From: Viscum album
Taxonomy: Eukaryota > Streptophyta > Magnoliopsida > Santalales > Viscaceae
DNA length: 64,000 nt
Direction: 5' to 3'
NCBI GenBank assembly: GCA_963277665.1
Contig: OY728123.1
Location: 633,080,915-633,144,914, forward strand
How positions within the stretch are numbered: the stretch's first letter is position 1; each line of letters starts with the position of its first letter. A program made the position numbers and the translations under genes. The notes under the pieces are model-generated. The model saw only the letters and a list, made by a program, of their open reading frames with translations, had not been told where the DNA came from and ran no database searches. Below are positions 1 through 11,729 of the stretch, one piece after another.

Positions 1-18
1 CTCGAAATTTATATAATA

Positions 19-838
19 TTACTGCATAAAAAGACTTGGGTGGTTCTTCATCATACGTTCCTTGGGTTCCCACGTTGCCTCTTCCTGTTTATGGTTTCTC
101 CGTAGAACTTTTACCAGACGAGTTGTCTGGTTTCTCAGAACTTGTAATCTCATATCAAGAATCCTGACGGGCTCTTCTCAATAAGAGATATCAGGTTCCA
201 GATATAATTTGTCATAGGTGAGTGTATGCATTGGATCAGACATGTATTTTCTAAACAGTGATACGTGGAAAACATCATGAACTTTGGAGAGATTTGGAGG
301 CATTGCCAAATGGTAAGATACAACCCCAATTCGTTCTAGAATTTCGAATGGACCGATGTACGTGGGAATCAAATTACATTTAATTCCAAAACATATAACT
401 CCCCTCCATGGATATACCTTCAAGAAAACATGATCTCCCACCTGAAATTCAAAATACTTTCTTCGGTTGTCAGCATATCTCTTCAACCTACTTTGAGCTA
501 CATTGATGTGGTTTTGGATTACCTTCACCTTTTCCATCATTTCCTCCACCAGTTCTAGGCCTATAAGTTTTCTTTCGCCAACGTCATCCCAACAGGTTGG
601 TTTGCGACATCTATTTCCGTATAACGCTTCATATGGTGCCATCCGAATACTTGAATGGAAGCGATTGTTATAGGAAAATTCTACCAGAGGTAAATATTGA
701 TCCCACATACCCTGAAAGTCAAGTGAGAAAGATCTCAACATGTTTTATAAGGATTGAATAGTCCGTTCCGATTTCCATCAGTTTGATGGTGGTAAGAAGT
801 TCTCAAATGATGATCATTATCCAAGGCCTTTTCTGTGG
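19..838 (-). pseudogene. E1 integrase C-terminal part and chromodomain (pol 3' end)
   Basis: On the minus strand the relic starts near 835 with KAL..., passes the conserved HHQTDG and SERTIQSL stretch (HPQTDGQSERTIQ in intact relatives; about 745-795, holding the third catalytic residue E), then the WDQYLPLVEFSYNN and MAPYEALYG motifs, and the GPF motif YIGPFEIL, which is intact. After NLSKVHDVFHVS the chromodomain-like tail EEPVRILD...LVKVLRRNH...EEATW follows and ends at the stop at 19-21. Damage: a 1-base deletion near 775, a TAA at 745-747 and a TGA at 178-180 just before the chromodomain. The first two catalytic Asp residues and the HHCC zinc finger are missing because of the internal deletion. 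The role in the intact family is cDNA insertion. Confidence 0.9.
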
Positions 839-847
839 TATTTTCCC

Positions 848-1848
848 CTAATTCTTAGGACATTCATTTTCATAATGTCCCATCTCACTACAATTGTCGC
901 ATTGGACATCAGTAGCTTCCTTCTTCCCCTTGCAATCACGAGCTTGGTGTCCCTTTTCACCACACTTGTAACAGACTCCCATTCCATTTAAGCAAGTACC
1001 GGGGTGTTTCTTCCAACATTTACCACAGGATGGATACTCAACCTTTCCCATCATCCCCTTATTTCCATTCCTAGATTGATCAGAAAATCTCTTCTTCTCT
1101 TTCTTTGCTTTAAAGTCATAAGACTTAGAGAATTCTTTTTTTGTCTTGAAAGCACATGAGACAATATCTTCGTACGACAAGAAGGATTATGACACTAATA
1201 CTCGACAAAAAATTGTTTTAACCCATCAATGAAATGATCAATCTTACTTAATGGGTTACATATATAATCTCCAGCATACCTTGATATCCTTGTAAAGTTA
1301 GCCTCATACTTTGTGACATTCTCATCCTCCTTTTGTCTCAGACACATAAATTGCCTTTCCATATCTGCTCGACGGTCGTGAGGAAAGTATTTTACTAAGA
1401 AAAGCTATTTGAACTCCGTCCATTCTATATTTGATACTTTATAATCTTCCTCCATGTTTTGAATCAACGACCACCATTGATCAGCATCTCTAGTGAGGCG
1501 ATAAACTGCCATGACAACCTTTTCCCTTTCACTACTCCCCAAAGCCTGAAATATTTTCTCTAGGAACCATTTCCATTGCTCAGATACAAATGGATTTTTA
1601 CTCCCAATGAATTTTGGTGGTTTCTGCCTCATGAAGAGATCTAACATTGATACTCCACACTGTGGATCAGGGTGCTCCATACAAGTAAGGTTATTATTCA
1701 TAACCTGAGTGAGTTGTCTCAGTATGGGGATAAGTTGATCAGCACTAGTTGCATCACCAATAACACAATAATTATCTTGAGCAAGAGGGAAATCCCTACA
1801 TGGAGTGTGTGCATTGATACGGTTTCCATTTCTTCCACTTGGCACCAT
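848..1848 (-). pseudogene. E1 gag (capsid and nucleocapsid)
   Basis: The ATG at 1848-1846 opens 147 codons with the capsid signature (MRQKPPKFIGSKNP, then YRLTRDADQWWSLI), stopped by TAG at 1405. The same frame continues as LFLVKYFPHDRRADMERQF...YEANFTRISRYAGD down to about 1200, then the nucleocapsid part lies at 1180-848. It carries a half-knuckle CGKCWKKHPGTC and two CCHC zinc knuckles (CYKCGEKGHQARDC, CDNCSEMGHYENEC), both complete. The product would be the structural protein of the virus-like particle. The reading ends at CPKN plus TAG, exactly where the deletion into integrase begins; in relatives the frame would go on into protease. Confidence 0.9.
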
Positions 1849-2335
1849 TTCTAAAAAATGGTATAAACTAGATCAGTTTATGAATCAAAATGAAAATTCC
1901 ATACTTGTAAAACACTTAAGATAAATTTAACTATTTATAGATATAATACATAATCCTAAAAATGTTTTCTTTGTGGATGTATATACTGATAAACCCTTCA
2001 TAAGGATTTTTATAGAAAATGAGAGTTATCCTAAGCATATCCCTCGGGAGTGTCGTAACCAAGAGTGAAGCAAGGACCGTTGTCGTGCACCAGTTTCCGT
2101 TCGAGTCTAGCTCAAAGCGGTGTTTTCTAATTCTACCCCTAGGTACATCTGTTCCAGAGCCGCCTCCACCTGCTCGTATCCAGATAGGGATGTATTTCTC
2201 GAAAAACTCCCAAAATATCTACAATACCAAAATTCTAGGATTTTCTTCTATACTAATTCCCAATGTCCATCTTAGATCTATGTTCTATAATCAGAGTTTA
2301 TCTAAATCTAACTTCCAAGGTTTGTACTAAACTTC
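1849..2335 (-). other. E1 5' leader between PBS and gag, with conserved block 2036-2200
   Basis: Non-coding leader. Bases 2036-2200 are clearly alike to 35651-35815 in the leader of E2: shared runs include gtcgtaaccaagagtg, tcgagtctagctcaaagcgg and tcgtatccagataggga. The block is GC-richer than its surroundings. Such leaders hold dimerisation, packaging and translation signals in LTR elements; a role here is inference from conservation. Confidence 0.8.
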
Positions 2336-2346
2336 CTCTGATACCA
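2336..2346 (-). promoter_or_regulatory. E1 primer-binding site (initiator tRNA-Met)
   Basis: On the minus strand the bases read TGGTATCAGAG, an exact complement of the 3' end of plant initiator tRNA-Met, which primes minus-strand cDNA. Two bases (2347-2348) separate it from the LTR edge TG...CA at 2349. Confidence 0.92.
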
Positions 2347-2348
2347 AC

Positions 2349-5300
2349 TGTAATTCCATGACCCCAGTTGCCCATAGTCATTGAATTATTACATAACATT
2401 GGCATGATCACAAGAAATATAATGTCTTTAAAGACCGATTACTTTAGTAGTCTTGGAAACACTAGACACATTAATAAAGTTTACATTACATCATAAATTG
2501 AAATATCATAACCACATGGTCAAGTCCTTGTTCCAAGACTACAAATAATATTTTTTCAGGGCCTTGTGCCAAGACACTAGTCTATCTCATGAGACCTACC
2601 GATGCATCGAGAAGCTATAGCGGGCTCCACCCATCACTTATTAAGTCCGATGCATTCCTCTCATGAACAGGTTTAAACATAACATAATCATTCATATTAA
2701 AACTAGCATACGAAATGTCAATACATTCTCCATAAACTTTGAATGGTATAAAAATAACACATCCACAGTCAAACATATCACAAAAACTTCAATAAAATAT
2801 GGAAGATTTTTATCATAATAAATAAACTTCAAATAAGCTTTAAATCCATCAAAGGATGTTGACATAGATGAAATCAATACTATTTGAGAGAAATATCTCT
2901 TTTTTTTGAAATCATTTAAAAGTCACATATTTATAAAATAAAACTTTTACTTTGAAAATATTCTCAGAAGCTTGTAAAGGAAGCATCAAATATTTTATAA
3001 TGGCGGATAATAGCCGCACCCACCGTATAAGTTAAAAAAGAGACATTCTTACTTTAATTCTGTCGAAAATGATAAAAAGGACCTTGTTTGGAAAACGGTG
3101 GAATGATTCCTTTATAAACTTATTTTAAAAAGTCAAAAAAGGTATAAATGACTTTAACCCATATTATGTAAAATAGTAAGAATTCTTTGAAACACATATT
3201 TAAGAAACCTTGATGTGGATGATAAAGAGGTCCTAGTAGATAATTACGTATAAAGAACCTCGAATAATGAAGAGATTGTGAAATAAACCATTACCTTGTA
3301 CTTTTCCTTGGTTGAGGGTAGGTTAACCTCCTGTACAATGGAGAAATAATTTTTATTAAATTATAAAATAATCATATACATTAATATGATATCATATATT
3401 ATCTTTTAACATTTATTTGTTAATAATATCTTAGTATTATCGTGGTTTCGGGTGTTAACTTTCTCATTTTATTTTATATATTTTGTTACATAAGCCGTGT
3501 TTTTCAAGGATAAGATGTATCTTATTCATTTCAGGAATTATATCATGTCCTTAAAGACTATTTTTAATCATCAAATGATAATTATAATTTAATGGATATG
3601 ATGGGGAAATTAATCTCATCGCGTTCGTGGAGATGGTAGTTCGTATGTACGCACGAGCAACAATATCATTCTTTTGATATTAAAATATTATATAATTGGA
3701 TGGTATATCATATATACAGAATAATTATCATGTTATTTTAATTTTTTACATGAATTATACATCATTATTATACCCATCCAAATAATAATTTATTGAATAA
3801 CAATTACACCACGACGTGGAGACAGTAAGCTGTACGTATGCACATATGGTGACATGTAAATCAAAGGATGGATAGAATAATGAATATGGTTGTACCATAT
3901 TTATAATAACATTACAGTATATATAATATACTGGAGTTGTTATTTTAGAATGAGAATAACAATGAAAGAAGAAGTTGAAGAAGAAAGGAACATGAAAGAG
4001 GTTGGTGAAAACATTACCTTTTCTTTGAGTTCTTCTTTATGATTTGATAAAAAGGGCTTCTTAGGATGTCTTTATGATCAAACTAAGGAAAATAGGTTGA
4101 AGTGAGGGAAGTAGAGAGTGTATTTGAGAAGGGGTTGGCCGAGCCAAAAGGCTTTGAATGTGGGAATTAGTGAGAAGGGGAAGTTCCCTTTTATAAGAGG
4201 GGTGTGGGGCACCATTGGAAAAGCTTGAAATATTATTTTATAATAAATTCATATTCGGTTTCTAATGGCTCCAAAGTGGATTATTTAAAGGTTATGGTGG
4301 GTCTGGGTTGAAAACCACTCATCCAATATAATTTAGATAGGTTTGGGTCATTATATTGACCATATCTTTTAGTTTTAACTCTTAGTTTAATAGTTTGACA
4401 CTTACCATGTCACTTTGTATTTTTATATTATATAGTTAATAAACGTACTATATACATCCAAGAGACCCCCCAAGTGGTCCATTAATGATTCACCAATCAT
4501 AATAAAAGTCATTTGGCTAATCTTTATATTTTTAGGAAAAGAATATAAATTAATAATATAATATTTGTTTTAAAAACTCTTTTATGTCAATTTTGACTCT
4601 ATTGGGTATTTTGTTTTGGATAATTTCATAACAACTTTATTACTTCAAACAAAATTTATATAACATATAATAATATGTCATATTATACTATTAAATTAGT
4701 GGAATTTATAAAACGTCTAAAATTTCATTTATTTTGATATTTATAATATCAATTATTTTAATAATTCATTAATTATTTAATTACTGCATCACCATTATGT
4801 CATAAATAAATTAAATAATTTAGGGCACTAAAATTATAAATAAAATACCATTATATAGGAAACCATTTTATCTTTCTAATAAATATTTACAATCGAATTT
4901 ATCTTATGTATATCCATATATTAAAAATGTTTTAGTAAATAATATTTGATTTTATCTCTTTTAACTCTTCTTTGAATTAAATAATAATAAATGTCCAAAT
5001 CTAATCCATGTAAACCTAAATGATAATATTTTATTCTCATGGTTGTTTTTGGTCGAGATACACTTGTCCAGTACAATTAGGACATGTGTTAGGGTAATAT
5101 TTATATCATTTTTACCCTTAATAACCCTATTTACTTTTAACCGTGGTACATAAAAGTAAAAAGTTACTATTCACCCAAAATTATTTTCATCTCATGGAAC
5201 CACATTTTACTCCCTGATATTAACCATGTCTCTTGGATTTTATAAATTCCACTTCCAGAAGTAGTAAAATTATTTTTTATGTGAATTTCCAAATTCTCCT

Positions 5301-5742
5301 AGGAGGTGGTTAAAAGACGGTGAAAAAATTCAATAAACTTTTTATATATCTAAAATTATTCTAAACTAAGTCCAATGAATTACATTGAACATATATAGGT
5401 ATTATTTATCTATTTTTACCTTAATTGAATTTAAATAAAATAAATAATTATTTAAAAAAAATTCGGTTTTAAACTATAATATAATGTTTTTTCACTATTC
5501 ATCAAAAATTGAATGTTATTAGAAAAATACCAAAATTTAATGCTAGGATAATTTTTATATTCGGAATACAAAAATTAAGCCAATTTTGAAAGATAAAATG
5601 TATAAAATTTCAAAATGTGGGTATTACTATTCATAAAGGCTATATTGATTGGTCGTGGTGTGTTATAATCTCAAAGTTGCGTACAACACTCGCTACTGTA
5701 TTATTCAAAGAGAAGCATACCGTGGAAGCTTGGGGTGTTAGA
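2349..5742 (-). repeat. E1 5' LTR (about 3.4 kb; outer edge inferred)
   Basis: The inner edge at 2349 (minus-strand ...ATTACA) is fixed by the adjacent PBS. The outer edge at 5742 is the best match to an LTR start: minus TCTAACACCCCAAGC against TGTAACGACCCAAAA in E2, so the terminal dinucleotide is degenerate (TC for TG). No second copy is in the window to confirm this. A TATA-box candidate lies at 4189-4195. AT-rich throughout; no coding signal. Confidence 0.6.
4189..4195 (-). promoter_or_regulatory. TATA box candidate of E1 LTR
   Basis: Minus strand CTTATAAAAGGG. It is followed downstream (about 4160-3960 on the minus strand) by a GA/CT-biased tract. It would divide the LTR into a U3 of about 1.5 kb and an R-U5 of about 1.8 kb. 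Inferred from sequence only. Confidence 0.5.
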
Positions 5743-7849
5743 GGACTAACAAGAAGATAATTTTTTTTGAATAAAACCGATCTTGGATATATCATCAGGA
5801 GGTTTGAATCTATAATTCTTGTAGTTAAAATTTGAGTTTTTTAGAGTATTGAAATTTTAGTAATATTTGAAAAGTGTTTCAATTTCCCTTTGTTCCATTC
5901 TTATGTTTCCCACAAATAGAAGAAAATCAGATACATAATTTGTATATTTTCCTGAAAATAGAAAATTTATAGCAATGAATAATTCAAGATAAGGTTATTT
6001 CTAAACAAGAATCTTATTAGTATATCATATAAATATTGTTTTGATATCAATATTGAGAAAAATAATTTTGAAGAGATAATATTGAGTCAACCAGACTGAG
6101 GAATATCCGAATATTTTTTGAGTAGTCATTGATAAATTTATACTATGAAATGGAATATCATATTGATTTGATCAGAATAAGTCTATTGTATTGCTTTCAA
6201 CAAATTTAAGGTTAAACGAATTAGGTTCATCAGACCAAATTCCATTGGTGGGGTGTTCCTAAAAAAGAATTTATTATTTTTTATAGATCAATTGTTTAGT
6301 TAGAAAATAGTATAAACTGATGGAATTTGTCTAATCCTTCATATTAGGAGATATAACATGTTTAATGGGATTTGGATCATGTTTTTTTCACTTCACCATA
6401 ATACTGAGTTTCGATAGACCCACGGGAGTGGCTATGGAAAGGATGCATGTTCTCAGAATGAGGAAAAACCTCTTAAATATCATTTTAATTAAATAATTAC
6501 CTACTTTTTCAGGCATGAGTATTTACTAAATGTTGTTAAGTATATAAACTAAAATAGGTTCCGTGGATTTTGTTTTAAAAGTATTGAAACCCTAAAAAAT
6601 TGAAAAACAGATTCTAATCACATTTTAGCAGTTATTTGATCCTTTGAATGTTCACTATTTAAGGTAGAATTGATAATAAAAATGATAAAAGTACTGAGAG
6701 AATAAAATATTTATTGGATAATTTAATTGTCAATCATATTTTTTTTGAAATGTTTAAAGAAAATAACATAACAAATTTCATTTGGTGACCAGATTTTTTG
6801 GATTTGATATTATAAAATTAAACCGGAATATTTTCATGTATTTTCTATTGTCTAAAAGTAGTGAAATTTAGTTCTGATAAAAAATAAAATAGAAATAACC
6901 TTCACTCTCTCTCCCTCTCTATAATGGATATGTTTTAGCTAATCTATTTAATTAAAATGGAGAAGATGTTTCATATTATATATATTTACTATCATGATCA
7001 GATTTTCTATTATTTCAAACGACTATACTTAAATAAAATTTGTTTTTTTTGTTTTCCCCAATAGATTTTTTATATTTAATTAACTATATCTTTAAAATGT
7101 GAGCTTTATTTATAATATTTTATATTATTTCCTTGAATTATATGTGTAATGATACCTAGTAAATGATTCATGTAGAATGGTTTTTGGGAATGCATTGTAA
7201 GAAAGAATTAAAATATCATGGTATGTTTCAAAATTTTGAATTATTTAAATCATTCACATAGTGCCTTGGATATGGAATTATAATCCATAGTAAAAATTGT
7301 GTTTTAGTGAATGTCAAAAACCACTAGGAGTTGAGTAATGTTTGAGTGGACTGGTGGATTTCAATTCTTTAAACCACTAAAATCTTCGATGCTTATTTTT
7401 TTATGATTTTTCCACTTATTTCATGTTTGAATAAAATATTAGAAATTATCATACCATAAAGTCGGTGGTTTTACAATATAAAAAAATTTAAGAACTCAGT
7501 TCAACCCCTCTTGTGTATAAGTGCATCTGGTTTGTAGCCCACAATTTGTATGAATGTAATTGAAATTTTAGTTCATAAAATTAAATGGTTAATTTATTTT
7601 ATTAATCATGAAAATTAATTACATATTTAATAATAGATAAGCCATTCCCACATTAATATCTCCTTACATTAGTTGTTAGAACCGTGGTTAGTGAAATTCA
7701 TGAATGATAAATAACTTGAAGAACCTTGGATTAAATGTTTATCTAATAGCCTTGAATCCATATACTATTCCTAAAGGAGAAAATATTTTGTTCAATTCTA
7801 CAATAAAAGGATAATATTAAATAAAATATAATCCATGAATGATATAATA
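5743..7849. other. AT-rich stretch without recognised genes
   Basis: Nothing recognisable was read in six frames. A short CT tract lies at 6902-6922. It may contain the 5' LTR of the copia relic that follows, but I found no repeat partner and no PBS. Confidence 0.5.
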
Positions 7850-7879
7850 CATGGAATAGGTCTAGATCATTTGAATAGA

Positions 7880-8270
7880 GATTCATAATGTTCAATAGCA
7901 CAAGATATTTTGACTACCATGTCGGCTGATTCTGAAGAAGTTAAAAACATTAATTATCTAATATATAATAATTCCAAGATTATGTTTGATACTTTTAGTA
8001 TTATTGATATAGAAATAATTCCATAGTTACGTGGATTAATTGATGAGGTTTTAAATAATGTTACACCTTTATAAGTAACAATTCATCAATAGGATAATGC
8101 TTTGAAAATACTCATAATTCAACCACCGAAATGGAGTGGAATATCAAATTCCATTAGAAAATTAAAAATGATAAATATTTAATAATAAAATACCATATTG
8201 GTACACTTATGATGTATGAAAATGAAATATAATTTATGTCAAGTGAGTGTTATATTGATAAAAATGAAAA
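7880..8270 (+). pseudogene. C1 gag relic (UBN2-type domain)
   Basis: Fragments align in order with the copia gag (UBN2) domain: CSIAQDILTTM...EEVKNINYLIYNNSKIMFD (counterpart of the ..A.EIW..L...VKESKI..L...YE.FKM region), then KILIIQPPKWSG (counterpart of KILRSLP..W), then YHIGTLMMYENE (counterpart of LIGSLMTYE) at about 8195-8230. Frames change between the pieces and several stops occur. The likely role was the particle structural protein. A zinc knuckle was not found downstream. Confidence 0.65.
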
Positions 8271-9986
8271 TGAACTATGAAGGTTTTTACTTAGAAATAT
8301 GATTCGAATAATAATAGTAATTTTATTGAATCATATAGAGAAAGAGATACCTAAAGGAACTTAGGATCAAATTATTAACTTAATATGTTCGAAATAATTT
8401 TCAAAACGTTTTAAAAAAGGAGTGGAGGTTTCATAAAACCATTGAAGAAGTACATGGATCATATGCGAAACTTTAAAGTGGTTAGACGATACAAGGGTAA
8501 TAACATTAGACACATTAATCCTACCCACCCTCAATTTCAAAACAACATGAAATATTAGTTGAATTATTACATGGAGGATGGATAATAGGATCAATATATG
8601 AATGACATGAAAACCACATGCATTTACCCAAAAATAGTATAGTGATGATATATATTCACATTTAGAATCATACATTTCTTATCAATAGGAAAATATTCAT
8701 TTCATAGGAATCTTTGATGATGTACATTTTTTTGTTTCATCTCACCATGAATCTGATTTAGAAAATAAAAACATTTATTTATCATAATTAAAATAATACT
8801 ATAGAATGATTGAAACAAAATATAATTTCAAAATAAATATGGATAAATATCCAAAAATTTTAATGATAATATTCAAATTGAAAAAGTTTACATAAATAAA
8901 TAAAATATTATATTAGAAAATATGGATGTTAAATTCTATAGTTTCTTATATTTAACAAGACAATATGATTGAGGGTATGTAAAAATACGGTTAGGATCAT
9001 AAGGATACTAGAAGTGTTTTTAAAAAACAAAAAATTACATGAATCAAAATAATAGAAATAAAAATATATAAATATTTGTTTGAAATATGAATCCATGTTG
9101 AAAAAACAAGGAATTATAAATATATTTTTTTCTATTTGCTAGAATATAATATTTTCCCAATTTAGTTGTTATTTATATTGTGAATTTTGGTATTATGGAA
9201 AAAATTTCCTTTTGATAAACCAATTGTTTTCGACGTCATACATTCTTATCAATAAACATTTTTTCCACAATTTAGTGTTGTAATTTCGTTATAGTATAAA
9301 TTTATTTGGGTTCCTACCTCATTTATTTATGACATTTCTCCATGTTAGAAAATATGTGAACCAATAACAAATTATTGTTAATTTTTTTATATGGAATATG
9401 GTCCATGTGTATCAATTTATATTTCATATAGACAACAGATTCACAAGGTTTATGAGTTGGGATATCTCTAATTTCATCTCTTTATCAAAAATTGATTGTA
9501 GCAATGTCACTATTGGTGGAAAATGAAAACGGAAATAATTTAGCAATGTATTAGATGAATATCCAAGAACATTCCTCATCAATAATGTTATATATGTGGG
9601 AGTGATGAATCATAATCAATTATGTATTTCTATATATTGTAATGAATTCTATTTTTATAATTTTTATACAAGAAATCTTCTATTATCAAAGATAAAATTC
9701 ATAAATTTAAGTAAACTAAAACTGATAATTTCTATACAATAGATCATAATTATTTAATTAGATAATTGGCTCATGGATTAAACTCTAAAACAAACGAATC
9801 ATGAATTTGGAAATAGGGATAGAGAAATGAAATCTCTATTAATTTTGAATATTTTCTAATAGTAATTTAGTTTCTGATTTATCTTGGAATATATTGAAAA
9901 AAAAGATATAATATAATACATTCCAAATGGGAAAACAACCCTAATCGTTTTATATTCCAATTATAGAGGTTGATATATATTGAAAC

Positions 9987-10345
9987 CTTGAAATTATTGA
10001 CATTTATTTATTTGGTCCATCTAAAACAATGAACCTAAAGGTAAAATATTTTGTTTATGTGATAGATGATTAAAAATCTAGATTGACTTGGTTTTTCTTT
10101 TTTGATTATTGAAATTGATTCTTGTTATGTGATTATATTATTTTGTAAATTCGTTCAAATAGGGAAAAATTAAAAAATTATTACTTTAAGAGGTGACCAT
10201 AGTGGATAATTTGAAATCCATGATTCCAATTTTTATTGTTCAAAACATGGTATCAATCTTACGTTATTAACCTTTTGGAAACCTACACAGAATTCAAATG
10301 TTAGAAGAAGGAATAAGAGCTCATATGAACTGTATGAGAAAATGA
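9987..10345 (+). pseudogene. C1 integrase core relic
   Basis: From 9987 one frame reads LEIIDIYLFGPSKTMN, then KYFVYVIDD*KSRLTWFFFF, matching the copia integrase start (HMDLFGP...VFVIVDDYSRFTWVFFL). The first catalytic Asp is the gac at 9999-10001. After a frameshift, LRGDHSG*FEI near 10186 matches the second motif (IRSDHGGEFEN), and HGINLT...PTQNSNVRRRNKS near 10245-10320 matches HGI.H.FSAPRTPQQNGVVERKNR with the third acidic residue replaced (V.RR). The zinc finger upstream is not readable. The intact protein inserts the cDNA. Confidence 0.85.
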
Positions 10346-10505
10346 TATGGGAGTATAACATACCCACTTATTATTTATATGTATATATATATATATTGTA
10401 TGTTATTTCCAAAAATCATTTCTAATTAGTCAAATTTTTAATTAAATAAATAGTGAGGTATGGATTAAGAGAAAACAAAAGTTGGGATAAATGAAATTGT
10501 TTAGA

Positions 10506-10660
10506 TGTAATTCTTACATAGTGAAAATCAAAGATAATAATTTTAAATTTGATCCAAATAATGATATAGGAATATTCTTAAGTTATTATAGTAATTTTAA
10601 GGAATATATAGTTTTCAATATATGGTCAAATATTGTTTAAGAATAAACTAATGAAAAATT
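10506..10660 (+). pseudogene. C1 integrase C-terminal / connection region
   Basis: The frame reads CNSYIVKIKDNNFKFDPNND, then GIFLSYYSNFKEYIVFN, which follows the copia pattern C.C.ILN..DNLGKFDPK.DEGIFLGYS..SKAYRV.N. Only two or three changes disturb the core GIFLGYS signature, and a stop follows at about 10656. It sits between the integrase core and RT as expected. Confidence 0.8.
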
Positions 10661-11079
10661 TCAAAACCAAACAATTTCTTTTCATCATAAATTTACTCAA
10701 GCCGCTGAGATAATAGATTATTTTAGAAAAAAATAGACATTGATGTCTCTTAGATAATAAAAATGTGGATGGTATGGTACATGGTTTTGGGAACCAAATT
10801 GTTAAATTATGTTTAGTAGGAAACCATAAAGTATGATACATTGATAACCTATTACCCATATGAATCATTGCACATAAACAGTTATATGAAACCTAGATAA
10901 AGGCGTTTTTACTAGGGTGGTAGGAATTATTTTTTAATTTTATTCCTTCTTATCTCAACTATAACATAAAACTATAGAATTAGCATTAGTTAATTTCTGT
11001 TTTTACATACGAATGATGATTAAACCCATTCAATAGGAACATAATATTTTAATTAGTTAATAGATCCCCTAAATATCTA

Positions 11080-11690
11080 GTTATAGTTTCAAAAACGTTT
11101 TCTATGAATAATCAGGATGATCATGGTGTAATAAATATGAAAAAATCTACACTTGTAGCCAATGGGTATAACCAAGAGGAAATTATAGATTATGAAGAAA
11201 TGTTTACACCCATAACAGTATTAGAATCCATTTGGATTATTCTATAATATTCATAACATTTTAATTTAAAATTATATCATATAGATGTAAAATCATTTTT
11301 TTAAATGGTTTTCTTCTAGGGGAAGTTTATTTGAACAGTCTTATTATTTTAAAAAAACTCATTTTCAAATATGATGTTTCAAACATACCAATTATCTTTA
11401 TGAATTTTTACAGGAACTTATATTATAGTATGGAAGATTATGATATTTTATATTATGAATTAGTTTTTCAATTTGAGTGGTACATCCAAAAATTTTCCTG
11501 AACACATTATCTTATTCTAGTTTTCTAGAACATATATATATTGATGATATAATTTTTGGTTCAATAAATAAAAAATTATGTTATAAATTTTCAAAAATCT
11601 TCTGAAAATAATTTTAAATGTGAATTATGGGTGAGTTAAAAAAATATATTTTTAGATTATTTGATTAATTATAAAGACACAAGGAATGTT
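11080..11690 (+). pseudogene. C1 reverse transcriptase relic
   Basis: One frame from about 11085 reads MNNQDDHGVINMKKSTLVAN, then GYNQEEIIDYEEMFTPITVL, equivalent to the conserved KLDE.G...NKARLVAQGY.QEEGIDY.E.FAPVARLE block. YHIDVKSFF*MVFF*GEVYL is the DVK.AFLNG..EEEVY motif with stops. The catalytic motif IYIDDIIFGSINKKLC at about 11531-11580 keeps both Asp residues. GELKK and IF near 11630 correspond to GELKYFLG. The intact enzyme makes cDNA from the element RNA. Confidence 0.9.
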
Positions 11691-11729
11691 TGGAATCAAT
11701 GTAAATACATAATTGACCAACATACAATG

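Larger units (their letters stand above)
1..5742 (-). mobile_element. E1: Ty3/gypsy chromovirus (Tekay/Del-like), internally deleted, truncated by window edge
   Basis: Reading on the minus strand from 5742 down, the order is 5' LTR (2349-5742), PBS (2336-2346), leader, gag (1848-848), then directly the integrase C-terminus and chromodomain (about 835-19). Protease, RT, RNase H and the integrase catalytic core are absent, so this is a gag::integrase deletion derivative. The 3' LTR would lie left of base 1. The chromodomain and tRNA-iMet primer site place it with Tekay/Del chromoviruses (family knowledge). It cannot have been autonomous in this form; the coding parts also carry stops. The outer LTR edge at 5742 is inferred from similarity to the E2 LTR edge (TAACRMCCCAA type), not from a target duplication. 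Confidence 0.85.

Noticed and set aside
10250..10262. tggtatcaatctt as a PBS.
   Set aside because: It is inside copia integrase coding text (HGINLT) and not next to an LTR edge.
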